The notes below the pieces were generated by a model that saw nothing but the letters and a program-made list of their open reading frames with translations, did no database searches and was not told the DNA's origin. 64,000 bases of DNA from Bacillus_BA songklensis (GTDB lineage Bacteria > Bacillota > Bacilli > Bacillales > Bacillaceae_H). This document shows, one piece after another, positions 16,615 through 25,020 of this stretch; within the stretch, counting starts at the first letter, position 1; the number at the start of each line of letters is the position of its first letter. The DNA is taken from positions 558,001 through 622,000 of the forward strand of contig NZ_JBHRZT010000072.1 of NCBI RefSeq assembly GCF_042649685.1, in the 5' to 3' direction. The position numbers and the translations under genes were made by a program.

Positions 16615-18516
16615 TCACCAATCATTCTCCCACCTGCCGCCATAACATTTATCGCAAATTCCGTGTATCGCATTCCATGGCAATGGTTTTCGGCAGGAGG
16701 AACATTTTTTTCGGTAATGTTTGATTTTGGTTGTCAATAACCGATGGATTTCTTTTGATATATGATCTCGCTCTTCTTCAATCCATGTATAATCCATATC
16801 GAGATGAAACATTTTGGAAAACGAGTAGTACAAATCAAGCGCCTTAAAATACGTTTCAAGCCCCGCTAAATCCTTGCTTCTTGGATATGGTTTCGATAAA
16901 GACGATTCATGTTCAGACAGTTCATCCAAATATTTCAGCCACTGAGACACAAGGATGTCATTTCGTTCAGAAAATGGAATGTGGATTGCTTTATAGAGTT
17001 GTTCGTTCGTTAAGACATTTTCGAAACTTTTCGCATACACTAGCAAATCCAATTGTGTGCTGATGTCTGTTTTTTCAAAATAAGGTACTTCAATCTCATA
17101 ATCTGCCCATGCCCGCAAACGCTCCTCAAGTGTCCCGAAGGGTAACTGCAGGATGGTTTCCTCCATGGGAGCCAAATACACCGATTGAAGAGAAGATTCA
17201 CCTTTTGAAAGCGATGACTTAATGAGTGTTCTCCTCGTAAATGTATTCACGAATCCTTCTTCATATATCCCTTTTCGTCCCGCTCTTCCAGCGATTTGTT
17301 TCACTTCTTGCACACGCAGCGGACGATGTTCTTCTCCATCAAATTTCTCCGTTTCTAAAAATACGACCCGTTTAATCGGTAAATTCAGCCCCATTCCAAT
17401 GGCATCGGTCGCTACGACCACATCTGTTTTGCCGCTTAGAAATCGCTCCACTTGCCTCCTTCGGGTATCAGGAGGTAAATTACCGTAAATAACACTCGCA
17501 CTAAGTTTCTGATCAGCGAGAGAGGCTGCTACTTGAAGAACCATTTTCCGAGAAAATACGATTAAAGCATCCCCCTTTTTTACGTCTCTCGGGAAGCGAA
17601 ACGGTCGATTTTCAAATACGAGAGGGGTTTGGCGCTCGTGTTCCTCTATCACATAGTCATCTTCGCAATCATCTAAAAGCTTCTGGATGATTGGTAAGGC
17701 AATCGGAGAACAGCATATATGAATTTCCTTCGCCCGGATTCCTAAAATGGCTTTCGTCCAGGCATTTCCTCTTTGAGCATCCCCGATCATTTGGGCCTCA
17801 TCAATGACCACCATATCATGGATTCGTGAGAAATCGGCCTTCTCGATCGTACAAGATGTATGGCGAACACGAGGATGGCTAATTTCCTCTTCACCTGTAA
17901 CGAGATTGCAGCGAACCCCTTCCGCGTTTAGCCGTTCATACACTTCAAGCGCCAGAAGTCTCAAAGGGGCAAGATATAGTCCGTTTTGCGCCTTCTTTAA
18001 CTGTTGAAGAGCATGATGTGTTTTCCCGGAGTTTGTTGGCCCGGCATGAATGACAAAACTTCGTTTCAGTTTCCTTGTTTCAGGAAATTCATCTTTTGGG
18101 TGTGATGGAAGAATGGTGCTTATCTCTTTATTAAAGACGTGCTGCAAGAGGTTTTTTCGTCTAATGATAGCCATGAGCCCTTCGGAATAATAAAAGTTTT
18201 CATGGTCTCTTATGATTTCTTCCAATGTAAAATCCGTTCGGTAATGCTGATTGAATTCCTCTAACATCCCTTTTGAGACTTCTCGAATCCTCTCTTTTAT
18301 TTGGCCGGCCAATCGATTCGCCTCTTCAAGTCCGCTTTCGTTTTCATATAATCGCTCTTTTTTATTGATGGTTCCTTTTAATTGCTGCAAGAGGGTCCGA
18401 AGGGTTTGTTCCTGATCAAAAGCAGTATAAAATTTTCCCGCTTCCACCGAGTCCATTAATTCAAACCTCTCTCGGATTCGTTTTACTTTCTTCAGTTTTT
18501 TTAAGTTTGCATCCAT
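16615..18516 (-). CDS. Suv3-like superfamily 2 RNA helicase
   Basis: 633-residue ATP-dependent helicase resembling mitochondrial SUV3/SUPV3L1. After a helical N-terminal region come Walker A GPTNSGKT (159-166), LAPLRLLALEVYERL, the DEAQ box (239-242) and GNLPPDTRRRQ. Motif V follows as VATDAIGMGLNLP and motif VI as QIAGRAGR (407-414). The C-terminus has a four-cysteine zinc-knuckle-like pair (CSSC...CDKC). Suv3 enzymes unwind RNA for degradation, and some Bacillus genomes carry such a stand-alone helicase of unknown role. ATG 18516 is followed by a Lys/Arg-rich segment. Transcribed alone, divergent from the MscS gene. Confidence 0.88.
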   Translation of the reverse strand: MDANLKKLKKVKRIRERFELMDSVEAGKFYTAFDQEQTLRTLLQQLKGTINKKERLYENESGLEEANRLAGQIKERIREVSKGMLEEFNQHYRTDFTLEEIIRDHENFYYSEGLMAIIRRKNLLQHVFNKEISTILPSHPKDEFPETRKLKRSFVIHAGPTNSGKTHHALQQLKKAQNGLYLAPLRLLALEVYERLNAEGVRCNLVTGEEEISHPRVRHTSCTIEKADFSRIHDMVVIDEAQMIGDAQRGNAWTKAILGIRAKEIHICCSPIALPIIQKLLDDCEDDYVIEEHERQTPLVFENRPFRFPRDVKKGDALIVFSRKMVLQVAASLADQKLSASVIYGNLPPDTRRRQVERFLSGKTDVVVATDAIGMGLNLPIKRVVFLETEKFDGEEHRPLRVQEVKQIAGRAGRKGIYEEGFVNTFTRRTLIKSSLSKGESSLQSVYLAPMEETILQLPFGTLEERLRAWADYEIEVPYFEKTDISTQLDLLVYAKSFENVLTNEQLYKAIHIPFSERNDILVSQWLKYLDELSEHESSLSKPYPRSKDLAGLETYFKALDLYYSFSKMFHLDMDYTWIEEERDHISKEIHRLLTTKIKHYRKKCSSCRKPLPWNAIHGICDKCYGGRWENDW

Positions 18517-18653
18517 GCGATCACTCCTGTACCTTCATTTTAATCATTAACCGTTCGTTTTATAAGCGCGAGAGAAAGGACGGGCCTATTTAAATCCTCC
18601 TCTATTCTCATCCTACTTTATTTCTCCAAAAAAAAGATCTTCTTACACATTCT

Positions 18654-18683
18654 TTCACAAAATGGGGAAAAAGACGCTATAAT
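18654..18683 (+). promoter_or_regulatory. Sigma-A type promoter of the MscS gene
   Basis: TTCACA (18654-18659), 18-base spacer, perfect TATAAT (18678-18683), about 40 bases upstream of the start codon. Confidence 0.7.
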
Positions 18684-18723
18684 ATGCTTGTGTTAAGGGA
18701 GATTAGAAAATGGAGGATGATAC

Positions 18724-19611
18724 ATGAGAGAAATAACAAAAATCATCGTGGAATTTTTTGAAATAGACTGGGGAGAAGTAAAAGACTATCTTCTTTCTCT
18801 ATTTCTGACCGCTGCAGCAGCTTATCTGGTCATCGGGGTCCTCCGATTTCTTTTGCATCAAACATTTAAACGAACCCATTTCCTCGATGAAAAGAAGGAA
18901 CAAACGATTGAAAGCGTCGTTCGAAACACTTCGAACTATGTGCTGTTTGTAGTGGTTTTAATCGCTGCTATTCAGCCGTTTGTGGGCAACTTAAAAGAAG
19001 TGATGCTCGCTGGAGGAATCATCGCGGCCGTCATCGGTTTTGGTGCTCAAAAAGTCATCAACGATTTATTGAGCGGTATGTTCATGATTTTTGAGCAGAC
19101 CATTCAAAAGGGTGACTTTGTGAATATAAATGGTGAGCCTGAAGGAGGAACAGTAGAAGAATTGGGATTCAGAGTGGTGAAAATTCGCCTGGTTAACGGA
19201 AAATTAGTCACCATTCCTAACGGGGAAATTCGAAAGATGGTCAATGGTTCGGTAGAAAAAAGACGGGTATTTGAAAGTGTCATTGTTTCTTTCAATGAAA
19301 ATCCCAGCAGAGTAAAAGAGCTTTTACAAGAAGTTTGTCATGAGTTAAATGACAAACAAAAAGATTACTTAAAAGTGGACAGACTAACAGGTGAATTTAT
19401 AGAAGAATATCAATTGTACGGCTTACATTCGTTGGACGTGAGCCCGATTGGATATAAATTTTCCATTACAGCGACTGTCAACGATACCGACTATCTATCA
19501 GCGGCACAAGAAGCGAAAGAATTGTTAGCACAAAAGATTTATGATCATAACATATTAATGCCCGCCCAACAAATTGTTCTGCAACAGTCCAATCAAACTC
19601 AAGAACCCTGA
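18724..19611 (+). CDS. Small-conductance mechanosensitive channel, MscS family (YkuT-like)
   Basis: Tension-gated channel that releases solutes on hypo-osmotic shock. 295 residues: three membrane helices, the pore-lining TM3 (MLAGGIIAAVIGFGAQKVINDLLSG region), then the beta domain with FEQTIQKGDFVNI and VKIRLVNGKLVTIPNGEI, and an alpha/beta C-terminal domain. Length and helix number fit the MscS core family. GGAGG lies 7 bases before ATG 18724 and a good sigma-A promoter sits upstream. It is followed by a strong terminator, so monocistronic. Confidence 0.93.
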   Translation: MREITKIIVEFFEIDWGEVKDYLLSLFLTAAAAYLVIGVLRFLLHQTFKRTHFLDEKKEQTIESVVRNTSNYVLFVVVLIAAIQPFVGNLKEVMLAGGIIAAVIGFGAQKVINDLLSGMFMIFEQTIQKGDFVNINGEPEGGTVEELGFRVVKIRLVNGKLVTIPNGEIRKMVNGSVEKRRVFESVIVSFNENPSRVKELLQEVCHELNDKQKDYLKVDRLTGEFIEEYQLYGLHSLDVSPIGYKFSITATVNDTDYLSAAQEAKELLAQKIYDHNILMPAQQIVLQQSNQTQEP

Positions 19612-19676
19612 ACTCTCATCTGCATGTTTGTAGTTGCTGCGGCTTCGTGGTCCGTTTTATTACATATTACTAAAAG

Positions 19677-19706
19677 AGGATAGCCGCACGAACCAGCGGC
19701 TATCCT
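19677..19706 (+). terminator. Terminator after the MscS gene
   Basis: AGGATAGCCGC/GCGGCTATCCT 11-bp stem followed by a seven-T run. Confidence 0.88.
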
Positions 19707-19740
19707 TTTTTTAAAAGTCGGTTGTTTCCTTAGTTAGCGG

Positions 19741-19803
19741 CTACATTCTTTTTAAAGCCGAAAATTGATTTCGTACTTCTTCAATTGGAAAATTTCTTCC
19801 CAT
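19741..19803 (-). pseudogene. 5' remnant of a cysteine desulfurase-like class V aminotransferase gene
   Basis: A strong ribosome binding site (GGGAGG) precedes ATG 19803, and the first 20 codons, MGRNFPIEEVRNQFSALKRM, match the N-terminus of the TIGR01976-type cysteine desulfurase-like proteins. A TAG then ends the frame and no further family sequence follows. Most of the gene has been deleted. Confidence 0.55.
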
Positions 19804-19820
19804 CGTTAGCCTCCCTTCTA

Positions 19821-20357
19821 TTAATTTAATGCTACATCAACAATGCGCCCCTCTACCGTCGGCACTGCATTCGGGTTAGTTGTTAAATAGTCTCTGAACA
19901 TTTCCCAGTCTACAAATCCTGGTTCGCTAAGCCGCCCTTCTTCATACGCTTTCTTAAACATCGTATATCCATCCCCGCCTTTAGCGGTAAACGTGTTTGT
20001 TGCCACGAAGTAATGTTTGGCATCGTCAAGCGGTACATAGTTTCCGTCTTTTTCTTTCACTTCTACTGTTATAACTTTTTCACCGACTGGCTTTCTGCTG
20101 TCATAGGTAAATTTAAGACCGGACACTTGAAGGAATCCGCCAAAAGGATTAGGTGCATCCTTTACACTAAGTTCAAGTGCTTCTCTAATTTCTGCACCCG
20201 TTAAATCCAAGATTCCAAGTGAGTTTCCAAAAGGCATAACTTGAAAGACTTCGTCTAAAGTAATGTCACCCGGTTGAATGGTAGCACGAACTCCGCCGCC
20301 GTTTTGTAAAGCAATGACCGTCTCGGGATTGATTGTAGTAGCTGTTGACTTTGTCAA
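19821..20357 (-). pseudogene. C-terminal domain of a 5'-nucleotidase/2',3'-cyclic phosphodiesterase, 5'-truncated
   Basis: 178 residues corresponding to the 5_nucleotid_C substrate-binding domain (VIALQNGGGVRATIQPGDIT; MPFGNSLGILDLTGAEI; ATNTFTAKGGDGY), as in YfkN-type secreted nucleotidases that hydrolyse nucleotides outside the cell. The N-terminal metallophosphatase domain, signal peptide and cell-wall signals are all missing. The only start (TTG 20357) has no family counterpart. It is best read as a remnant of a gene of more than 500 codons, although the frame itself is open. Confidence 0.8.
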
Positions 20358-20455
20358 TCGAGTGAAAAACGTTGCTGAGTCTGAATATAACAGTTAAATT
20401 GTAAGTTTTATAAAAAAGGAAAAAAAGAGAGAAAAATATCAAAGGAGTGTTACAA

Positions 20456-20866
20456 ATGAAACATCAAGCAACCCCTTATCTTACATTCGATGGCAATGCT
20501 AGAGAAGCATTGGAGTACTATAAAGAGGTATTCGAGGGAGAAATATTAGGTATCCAAACCTTTGGTGAGGCAGATTATCCGACTCCTCGAGAAGTTGATG
20601 ACAGAATTATGCATGCCCAATTTAAAAAAGATCATTTATTTATCATGGTGTCCGATGCATTTCCAGGTCAGTCGATTGAGGTTGGAAATCACATTTCATT
20701 AGCACTTGAAATGGAAAGTGAAGAAGAAATTCAAAAGTTATATCATGCATTAAGTCAGAGAGGTTCTGTTTTAATGGAATTACAGGATACATTCTGGGGA
20801 GCAAAATTTGCTAAAGTCAAGGATTGCTTTGGAGTGATTGGGGATCTCAATTATACAAAATCTTAA
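20456..20866 (+). CDS. PhnB-like VOC superfamily protein
   Basis: 136-residue member of the vicinal-oxygen-chelate fold (glyoxalase/bleomycin resistance/PhnB group). It begins HQATPYLTFDGNAREALEYY, followed by RIMHAQFKKDHLFIMVSD and ends DTFWGAKFAKVKDCFGVIGD, the standard PhnB-type layout. These proteins are mostly uncharacterised. Start at ATG 20456 with AAAGGAG 8 bases upstream. Convergent with the transglutaminase-like gene, with a terminator in between. Confidence 0.88.
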   Translation: MKHQATPYLTFDGNAREALEYYKEVFEGEILGIQTFGEADYPTPREVDDRIMHAQFKKDHLFIMVSDAFPGQSIEVGNHISLALEMESEEEIQKLYHALSQRGSVLMELQDTFWGAKFAKVKDCFGVIGDLNYTKS

Positions 20867-20883
20867 ACAGCATACTAAAAAAG

Positions 20884-20910
20884 AAAAGCGGCGTAAAGCG
20901 TCGCTTTTTT
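20884..20910 (+). terminator. Terminator after the PhnB-like gene
   Basis: AAAAGCGGCG paired with CGTCGCTTTT, with a T run. Confidence 0.7.
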
Positions 20911-21092
20911 CCTAAGAATCATCCCCTTATCTATCATATAGTTCAGGTATATATCCCTGATTTCTTGAAGAAAATTTTTCATATAGAAATATTGTTATAT
21001 TGTTTGAGAAATCAGATTCCTATTTGGTTGTTATTCAACTAGCTCCCCCCGTTCAACAAGTTATGTAGAGTCATATTACAGCAGTTGAATAT

Positions 21093-21701
21093 TTATAAAT
21101 AATCTGGTAAATGATGCTTATACATTTCTAACGCATCCGTATTTGCTTCTAGAGCAGCAATAGTTTTGGAATTAGGTTTAGTATAAATGATGGGATAATC
21201 TTTTTCGTCAAACCCTGCTTGAATTGAAAATGCTAAGATTTCTTCATGTGTAGAAAATTCTGCTTGTACTCCTGGTTTGTTTCCGCGCGCATCTATACGT
21301 ATCCATCGATTCAATGATTCAAGGAAAACTCCATTAAGTGTATGAAGAGAATAACCCTTATCAGGTGTATCAAATATCATTAACCGTTGATAACAAAAAC
21401 CTGTTGGGATCCCTACTGGCCTTAGTAAGGCTGCTAACAAATTAGATTTTGCATAACAGATGCCTTCCTGATATTTAAGAACCTCGGAGGCTTTACAAGT
21501 AACTCTTTTGCTTTGGATATCCCAAGAATGGGAAATCTTGTCCCGTACAAAGTGAAAAGCAACTTTGACCTTTTCAATTTCTGACTGCTCATCATTAAAC
21601 AATTCATTAATCTTTTCCTTAATTAAAGGATGAGTGTAATTAACCACATCTAATTCTTCCAAATAGTCTTTTAAATTTGTGGACTCAGGTATTAGTTCCA
21701 T
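21093..21701 (-). CDS. Transglutaminase-like domain protein
   Basis: 202-residue soluble protein with the papain-like transglutaminase core. The catalytic Cys is in YQEGICYAKSNLLAALLR, the His in GYSLHTLNGVF and the Asp in RWIRIDARGN, so the triad is complete. Bacterial members act as proteases or amidases; the substrate is unknown. GGAGG lies upstream of ATG 21701, and that ATG directly abuts the TAA of the YitT-type gene, so the two are translationally coupled. Confidence 0.85.
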   Translation of the reverse strand: MELIPESTNLKDYLEELDVVNYTHPLIKEKINELFNDEQSEIEKVKVAFHFVRDKISHSWDIQSKRVTCKASEVLKYQEGICYAKSNLLAALLRPVGIPTGFCYQRLMIFDTPDKGYSLHTLNGVFLESLNRWIRIDARGNKPGVQAEFSTHEEILAFSIQAGFDEKDYPIIYTKPNSKTIAALEANTDALEMYKHHLPDYL

Positions 21702-22370
21702 TTATCTTTTCCTCCATCCCATATTTGGCAAAAGAGTATGCCCAATTCTGAAGTTATGTACGAAATCGATAATCCTAGTCGATAACAGTTGGCAAATGGT
21801 TGCAAATAATACAATTTTTATATCAATCACTAAAGCGGTTAGTATAAATACAGACATGTTTACCCAAAACATTGCTTTTCCAGGTGACCACTTTTTATGG
21901 CCCGCAATAATGAGAGCGAGGATTACCAGTCCCCCGCTAGAAGCACCATTCCGAATTAAAATCCCAACACCGATGCCAAATAACAGGGCACCAAATAGTA
22001 TATCCATTCCTATATTAATGTGGGGGATATGCCAAAAAGCACTAACCCAACTGACGGTGAGAGAAGTAATCGTTACTGAAAACATTGTTCGAAATGTCCA
22101 TTCATAACCAAAATATTTGATGGCTATGGTAAGTGAAATAAAATTAACAAACCATAAAGAAAAACCAAGTGAAAGATGCAGCCAATAATTTAAGAGGATC
22201 GCTATTCCAGCTGCCCCGCCTGATGGAATGGCATTGGGAAATAGAAATAACGCCATTCCTATTCCTTGAATAATAGCCCCGCATGCTAAATGGCCATAGG
22301 TTATCAGTAGTCTATATATTATAGTTGTTAATAGTTTATTATTTCCCTTTCTTTTTTTTAACACCTTCAC
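21702..22370 (-). CDS. YitT-family membrane protein
   Basis: 222-residue membrane protein with five to six helices and the YitT motifs IQGIGMALFLFPNAIPSGGAAGIAI-like (GxxPSGGAAGIA) and RNGASSGGLVILALI, related to each other as an internal repeat. YitT proteins are uncharacterised; the usual C-terminal DUF2179 domain is absent here. I choose GTG 22370, because GGAGG is 6 bases upstream, over ATG 22436, which has no ribosome binding site and adds a highly charged leader. Co-transcribed with the transglutaminase-like gene. Confidence 0.82.
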   Translation of the reverse strand: MKVLKKRKGNNKLLTTIIYRLLITYGHLACGAIIQGIGMALFLFPNAIPSGGAAGIAILLNYWLHLSLGFSLWFVNFISLTIAIKYFGYEWTFRTMFSVTITSLTVSWVSAFWHIPHINIGMDILFGALLFGIGVGILIRNGASSGGLVILALIIAGHKKWSPGKAMFWVNMSVFILTALVIDIKIVLFATICQLLSTRIIDFVHNFRIGHTLLPNMGWRKR

Positions 22371-22507
22371 CGTCAGCCTCCATTTTCGTCTCTTTTCTGC
22401 CCCGGTATACTTCTTGTCCATTTTATGAACAACCATAACCGATTATGTTTACCAGATGGAATTATTAAACTGGAGCATCTGACTATTCATTAGATATCCC
22501 TGTATGT

Positions 22508-22857
22508 GATCATGGATTGCTAAAAATTCCGCTCTTTTATATCAACCTTTGTCCATTCCCCTTTATTATATGCTGCATATCTTACAATATGAGAGATAGC
22601 AGTCTCTCAGTCAGCATCCACCTGACACATGGAGAACCTTCTAGCTTAGCTGAAATAGATCTGCGTTTTTTAGTGCTCATATATCCGTATGCATGAATGA
22701 ACATGAGTAGAAGTACAATTAATTGGTAAAAAACAGAAAAATATTGAATTCCTTTATCAATTAGTGAGTTTGTCCAATCAAACTCTTTCTTAAGAACATA
22801 ACTTAAAAAGAGGGATGGGATATTCAGCAATCCCTTCCTACTCAATAGGAGGTGTTA
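22508..22857 (+). repeat. Upstream region of YjcZ gene 1, duplicated upstream of YjcZ gene 2
   Basis: Two blocks (22508-22608 and 22768-22857) are nearly repeated at 24319-24420 and 24549-24640. The distal block holds CATATCTTA (22576-22584), a match to the sigma-K -10 consensus CATANNNTA, followed by a GAGAGA/TCTCTC hairpin. The proximal block holds CATAACTTA (22797-22805), another -10 match, about 55 bases before the start codon. Confidence 0.7.
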
Positions 22858-22860
22858 AAT

Positions 22861-22959
22861 ATGGGCGATGGACTACGCAGTGCTTTTGCTTTAGTGGTTG
22901 TCTTATTCGTTTTACTCATCATTGTAGGATGTTCTTGTACGGGATTTGGCGGTTATTAA
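22861..22959 (+). CDS. YjcZ-type small sporulation protein (copy 1)
   Basis: 32 residues: a short polar start (MGDGLRSAF), a single helix ALVVVLFVLLIIVGCSC, and a Gly-rich end TGFGGY. This is the pattern of the YjcZ family of tiny coat-associated or sporulation membrane proteins. AGGAGG lies 9 bases before ATG 22861. Sigma-K-like -10 sequences upstream predict late mother-cell expression. A paralogue is encoded 1.8 kb downstream with a duplicated leader. Confidence 0.75.
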   Translation: MGDGLRSAFALVVVLFVLLIIVGCSCTGFGGY

Positions 22960-23040
22960 TTTCCCATATGGTGACATTAAACGTTCCCTTGAATTCCATT
23001 ATTTAATGTGAAGGGTTGGCTTTGCTTACCGAAAGGGCAA

Positions 23041-23203
23041 AGAGGCTGACCCATAAGTTCAAAAAAATGATGGGTTTTATGTTTTATGCAAAATGGACCG
23101 TCAATCAAAACCCTTGGTATTAATGGATTTATATAACGGTCCATTTTGCGTGGGGTGACTCAAGAGGGGCGATTTTTCTCCTTTTGAGTCACCCCCTTTT
23201 ATT
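23041..23203. repeat. Nested-hairpin intergenic repeat, copy A
   Basis: Begins AGAGGCTGACCCATAAG. It contains a 14-bp inverted repeat GCAAAATGGACCGT/ACGGTCCATTTTGC (23088-23101, 23136-23149), then a second hairpin GGGGTGACTCAA.../TTTTGAGTCACCCCC. Same architecture as copies at 36.3 kb and 34.5 kb. Confidence 0.8.
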
Positions 23204-23275
23204 AAACTATACAATTTTCACAATCATTTATGGGAGTCAAGTACCTCCTCCTACAAAATCATATCCTGTGTCAGA

Positions 23276-23306
23276 AAGGAGGGGAAAACACAAAAATCCC
23301 CTCCTT
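23276..23306. terminator. Hairpin downstream of tgl
   Basis: AAGGAGGGGA/TCCCCTCCTT 10-bp stem. It could terminate tgl on the minus strand. Confidence 0.7.
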
Positions 23307-23354
23307 CTTAATCGCTGCTATTTTTTAAGATTCAAAGGCCGCGTTTTAAAAAAA

Positions 23355-24188
23355 TTATAAAAGATAAGTGTTTGAACCAATTTCAGAAATGATTAAATTA
23401 GAAAAATGACAAACATGCTGACATATAAGAGAATTTTCACGAAATGTTTTTAATCTAAACTGACTTAAATAATTAACATTCAGACGTGTTATTCGATGTG
23501 TTAAATATGCCGATTTATTGGAATTTTTCTTTCTTTTTGTATTTAAAAAATTAATGATTACCTGTCTAGTTGTAATCCCGATTCCATGCCCATAGTAGAG
23601 ATTCTCGTCTAATATAATCGCGTTTTCACCTTGCCATTGTGGAGTTTTAGGGTCATACTCAGGATTTTTGAAGTAAACGCAATCTCCGGGTAAAAAATCT
23701 GTTCCCTCATGAGTACGAAGATCAAGATCCTGGTCATATTGCCAATCGTATAGATAAAGGCCTGAAAAAAGGCGATTAAACTGCTCCTTATCAATCGATT
23801 CTAAAACAGCCTTATAAAATATGATCACTATAGCTGTAGCACATTCAAAAGCATACTTGCTTCCATTAAGGAAGATATCTTCAATCGCAGTTTGAGGTAA
23901 AACATTTGGTTTGAGGACAAAAGCTCCTTTTTCGGTAAGTCTCCAATATTTTTCGTTACATTTAGATCTGCTAAAGGTTGCAAATTTGACCCCGCTTTTA
24001 TATAACAAAACAGCAGCTCGAATGATTTGAAGCCTAATCTCCAGTTCAAATTCAAGCTGCTCCATTGTCTCATACTCATAAACCTTACTGTATTTCCCCA
24101 TTAGTTCGAGGATTTTAGATTTTTCACTTGATGAAATCCCGTAGCCGATTTGGCTAACCTCTATCAACTTTTGATTAATCTTTATCAC
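23355..24188 (-). CDS. tgl: Protein-glutamine gamma-glutamyltransferase (spore coat transglutaminase)
   Basis: Cross-links coat proteins such as GerQ through epsilon-(gamma-glutamyl)lysine bonds during late sporulation. The 277 residues include the catalytic Cys116 in YAFECATAIVII, and Glu188 and His201 (WQGENAIILDENLYYGHGIG), at the positions known for B. subtilis Tgl (Cys116, Glu187, His200). The protein is about 30 residues longer than the 245-residue B. subtilis enzyme, the excess being a divergent C-terminal tail (SQFRLKTFRENSLICQ onwards). It lies between the two YjcZ-type genes, in keeping with a spore-coat locus. Confidence 0.95.
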   Translation of the reverse strand: MIKINQKLIEVSQIGYGISSSEKSKILELMGKYSKVYEYETMEQLEFELEIRLQIIRAAVLLYKSGVKFATFSRSKCNEKYWRLTEKGAFVLKPNVLPQTAIEDIFLNGSKYAFECATAIVIIFYKAVLESIDKEQFNRLFSGLYLYDWQYDQDLDLRTHEGTDFLPGDCVYFKNPEYDPKTPQWQGENAIILDENLYYGHGIGITTRQVIINFLNTKRKKNSNKSAYLTHRITRLNVNYLSQFRLKTFRENSLICQHVCHFSNLIISEIGSNTYLL

Positions 24189-24318
24189 CTATGATATCTC
24201 CCCTTTTTTAGAAAATGGGAATAAAAATGATTATAGAAAATCACAGTAAGTCGATACACAGTTTCCTATATTATATGAATAATTGAAGGATACCGACCAA
24301 ATTAGAGGTCCCTTTATA

Positions 24319-24640
24319 TCATTATTGATTACTAAAAATTCCACGCTTTATATCGACCTTTATCCATTACCCTTTATTATATGTTGCATATCTTACAATA
24401 TGAGAGATAGCAGTCTCTCATGTAACCGCTATAGACATCTTCTGCAACACGCACCTCCTTCTATCATTGCTAAAAGCGTATGTTTACAACATACGCTTTT
24501 AGTATGGCTGACTTAATTGGACGAATGCTTACTTTTCTTAGCGGTTGATGCGTTTGTTCAATCAAACTCTTTCTTATGAACATAACTTAAAAAGAGGGAT
24601 GGGGTATTCAGCAATTCCTTACTACTCAACAGGAGGCGAA
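24319..24640 (+). repeat. Upstream region of YjcZ gene 2 (duplicate of 22508-22857)
   Basis: Repeats the distal block (24319-24420) and proximal block (24549-24640) of the first locus. Here the distal promoter is a full sigma-K-like match: AC at 24369-24370, 16 bases, CATATCTTA at 24387-24395, then a TGAGAGA/TCTCTCA hairpin. The proximal CATAACTTA is at 24581-24589. The middle, unique part holds a separate AAAAGCGTATG/CATACGCTTTT hairpin. Confidence 0.7.
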
Positions 24641-24646
24641 TAACTT

Positions 24647-24784
24647 ATGTGCTGTGGATATGGAAGTTATGGCGGTGTTGGCTATGGAGGCGCCGGCTAC
24701 GGTGGAAGTAACTTCAATTTTGCGTTAATCATTGTCTTGTTCATTTTACTAATTATTGTGGGATCCGTTATTTGGAGCTACTAA
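24647..24784 (+). CDS. YjcZ-type small sporulation protein (copy 2)
   Basis: 45 residues: a Gly/Tyr-rich head (MCCGYGSYGGVGYGGAGYGG) and one membrane helix (FALIIVLFILLIIVGSVIW). The Gly-Tyr head plus helix is the classical YjcZ form. AGGAGG lies 12-13 bases before ATG 24647. Late-sporulation expression is predicted from the duplicated sigma-K-like leader. The helix is close to that of copy 1, so the two genes are probably a local duplication with tgl in between. Confidence 0.8.
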   Translation: MCCGYGSYGGVGYGGAGYGGSNFNFALIIVLFILLIIVGSVIWSY

Positions 24785-24819
24785 TCAACAAATTTAAACT
24801 TTAAGTAAAGAGGATGTGC

Positions 24820-24957
24820 CAAAAGTACAAAGAATATACTTTTGGCACACCCTCCCGCGATGGACCGTCATTAAACATCCAGGAAAATCAAGCATGGCGG
24901 TAACGGCCCATCACAAAAAAAGTAGTGCGATTTCATATGCGAAATGCACTACTTTTA
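24820..24957. repeat. Nested-hairpin intergenic repeat, copy B
   Basis: Three successive hairpins: GTGCCAAAAGTA.../ACTTTTGGCAC, then GATGGACCGTCA.../CGGTAACGGCCCATC, then AGTAGTGC.../GCACTACT. The central hairpin arms flank the conserved core TCCAGGAAAATCAAG. Confidence 0.8.
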
Positions 24958-25020
24958 TACATGTTTTTAAAGCTGCGGGTACTCCAAAAGAGAACGGCTT
25001 AAAAAACACGAGTCCTTTTA

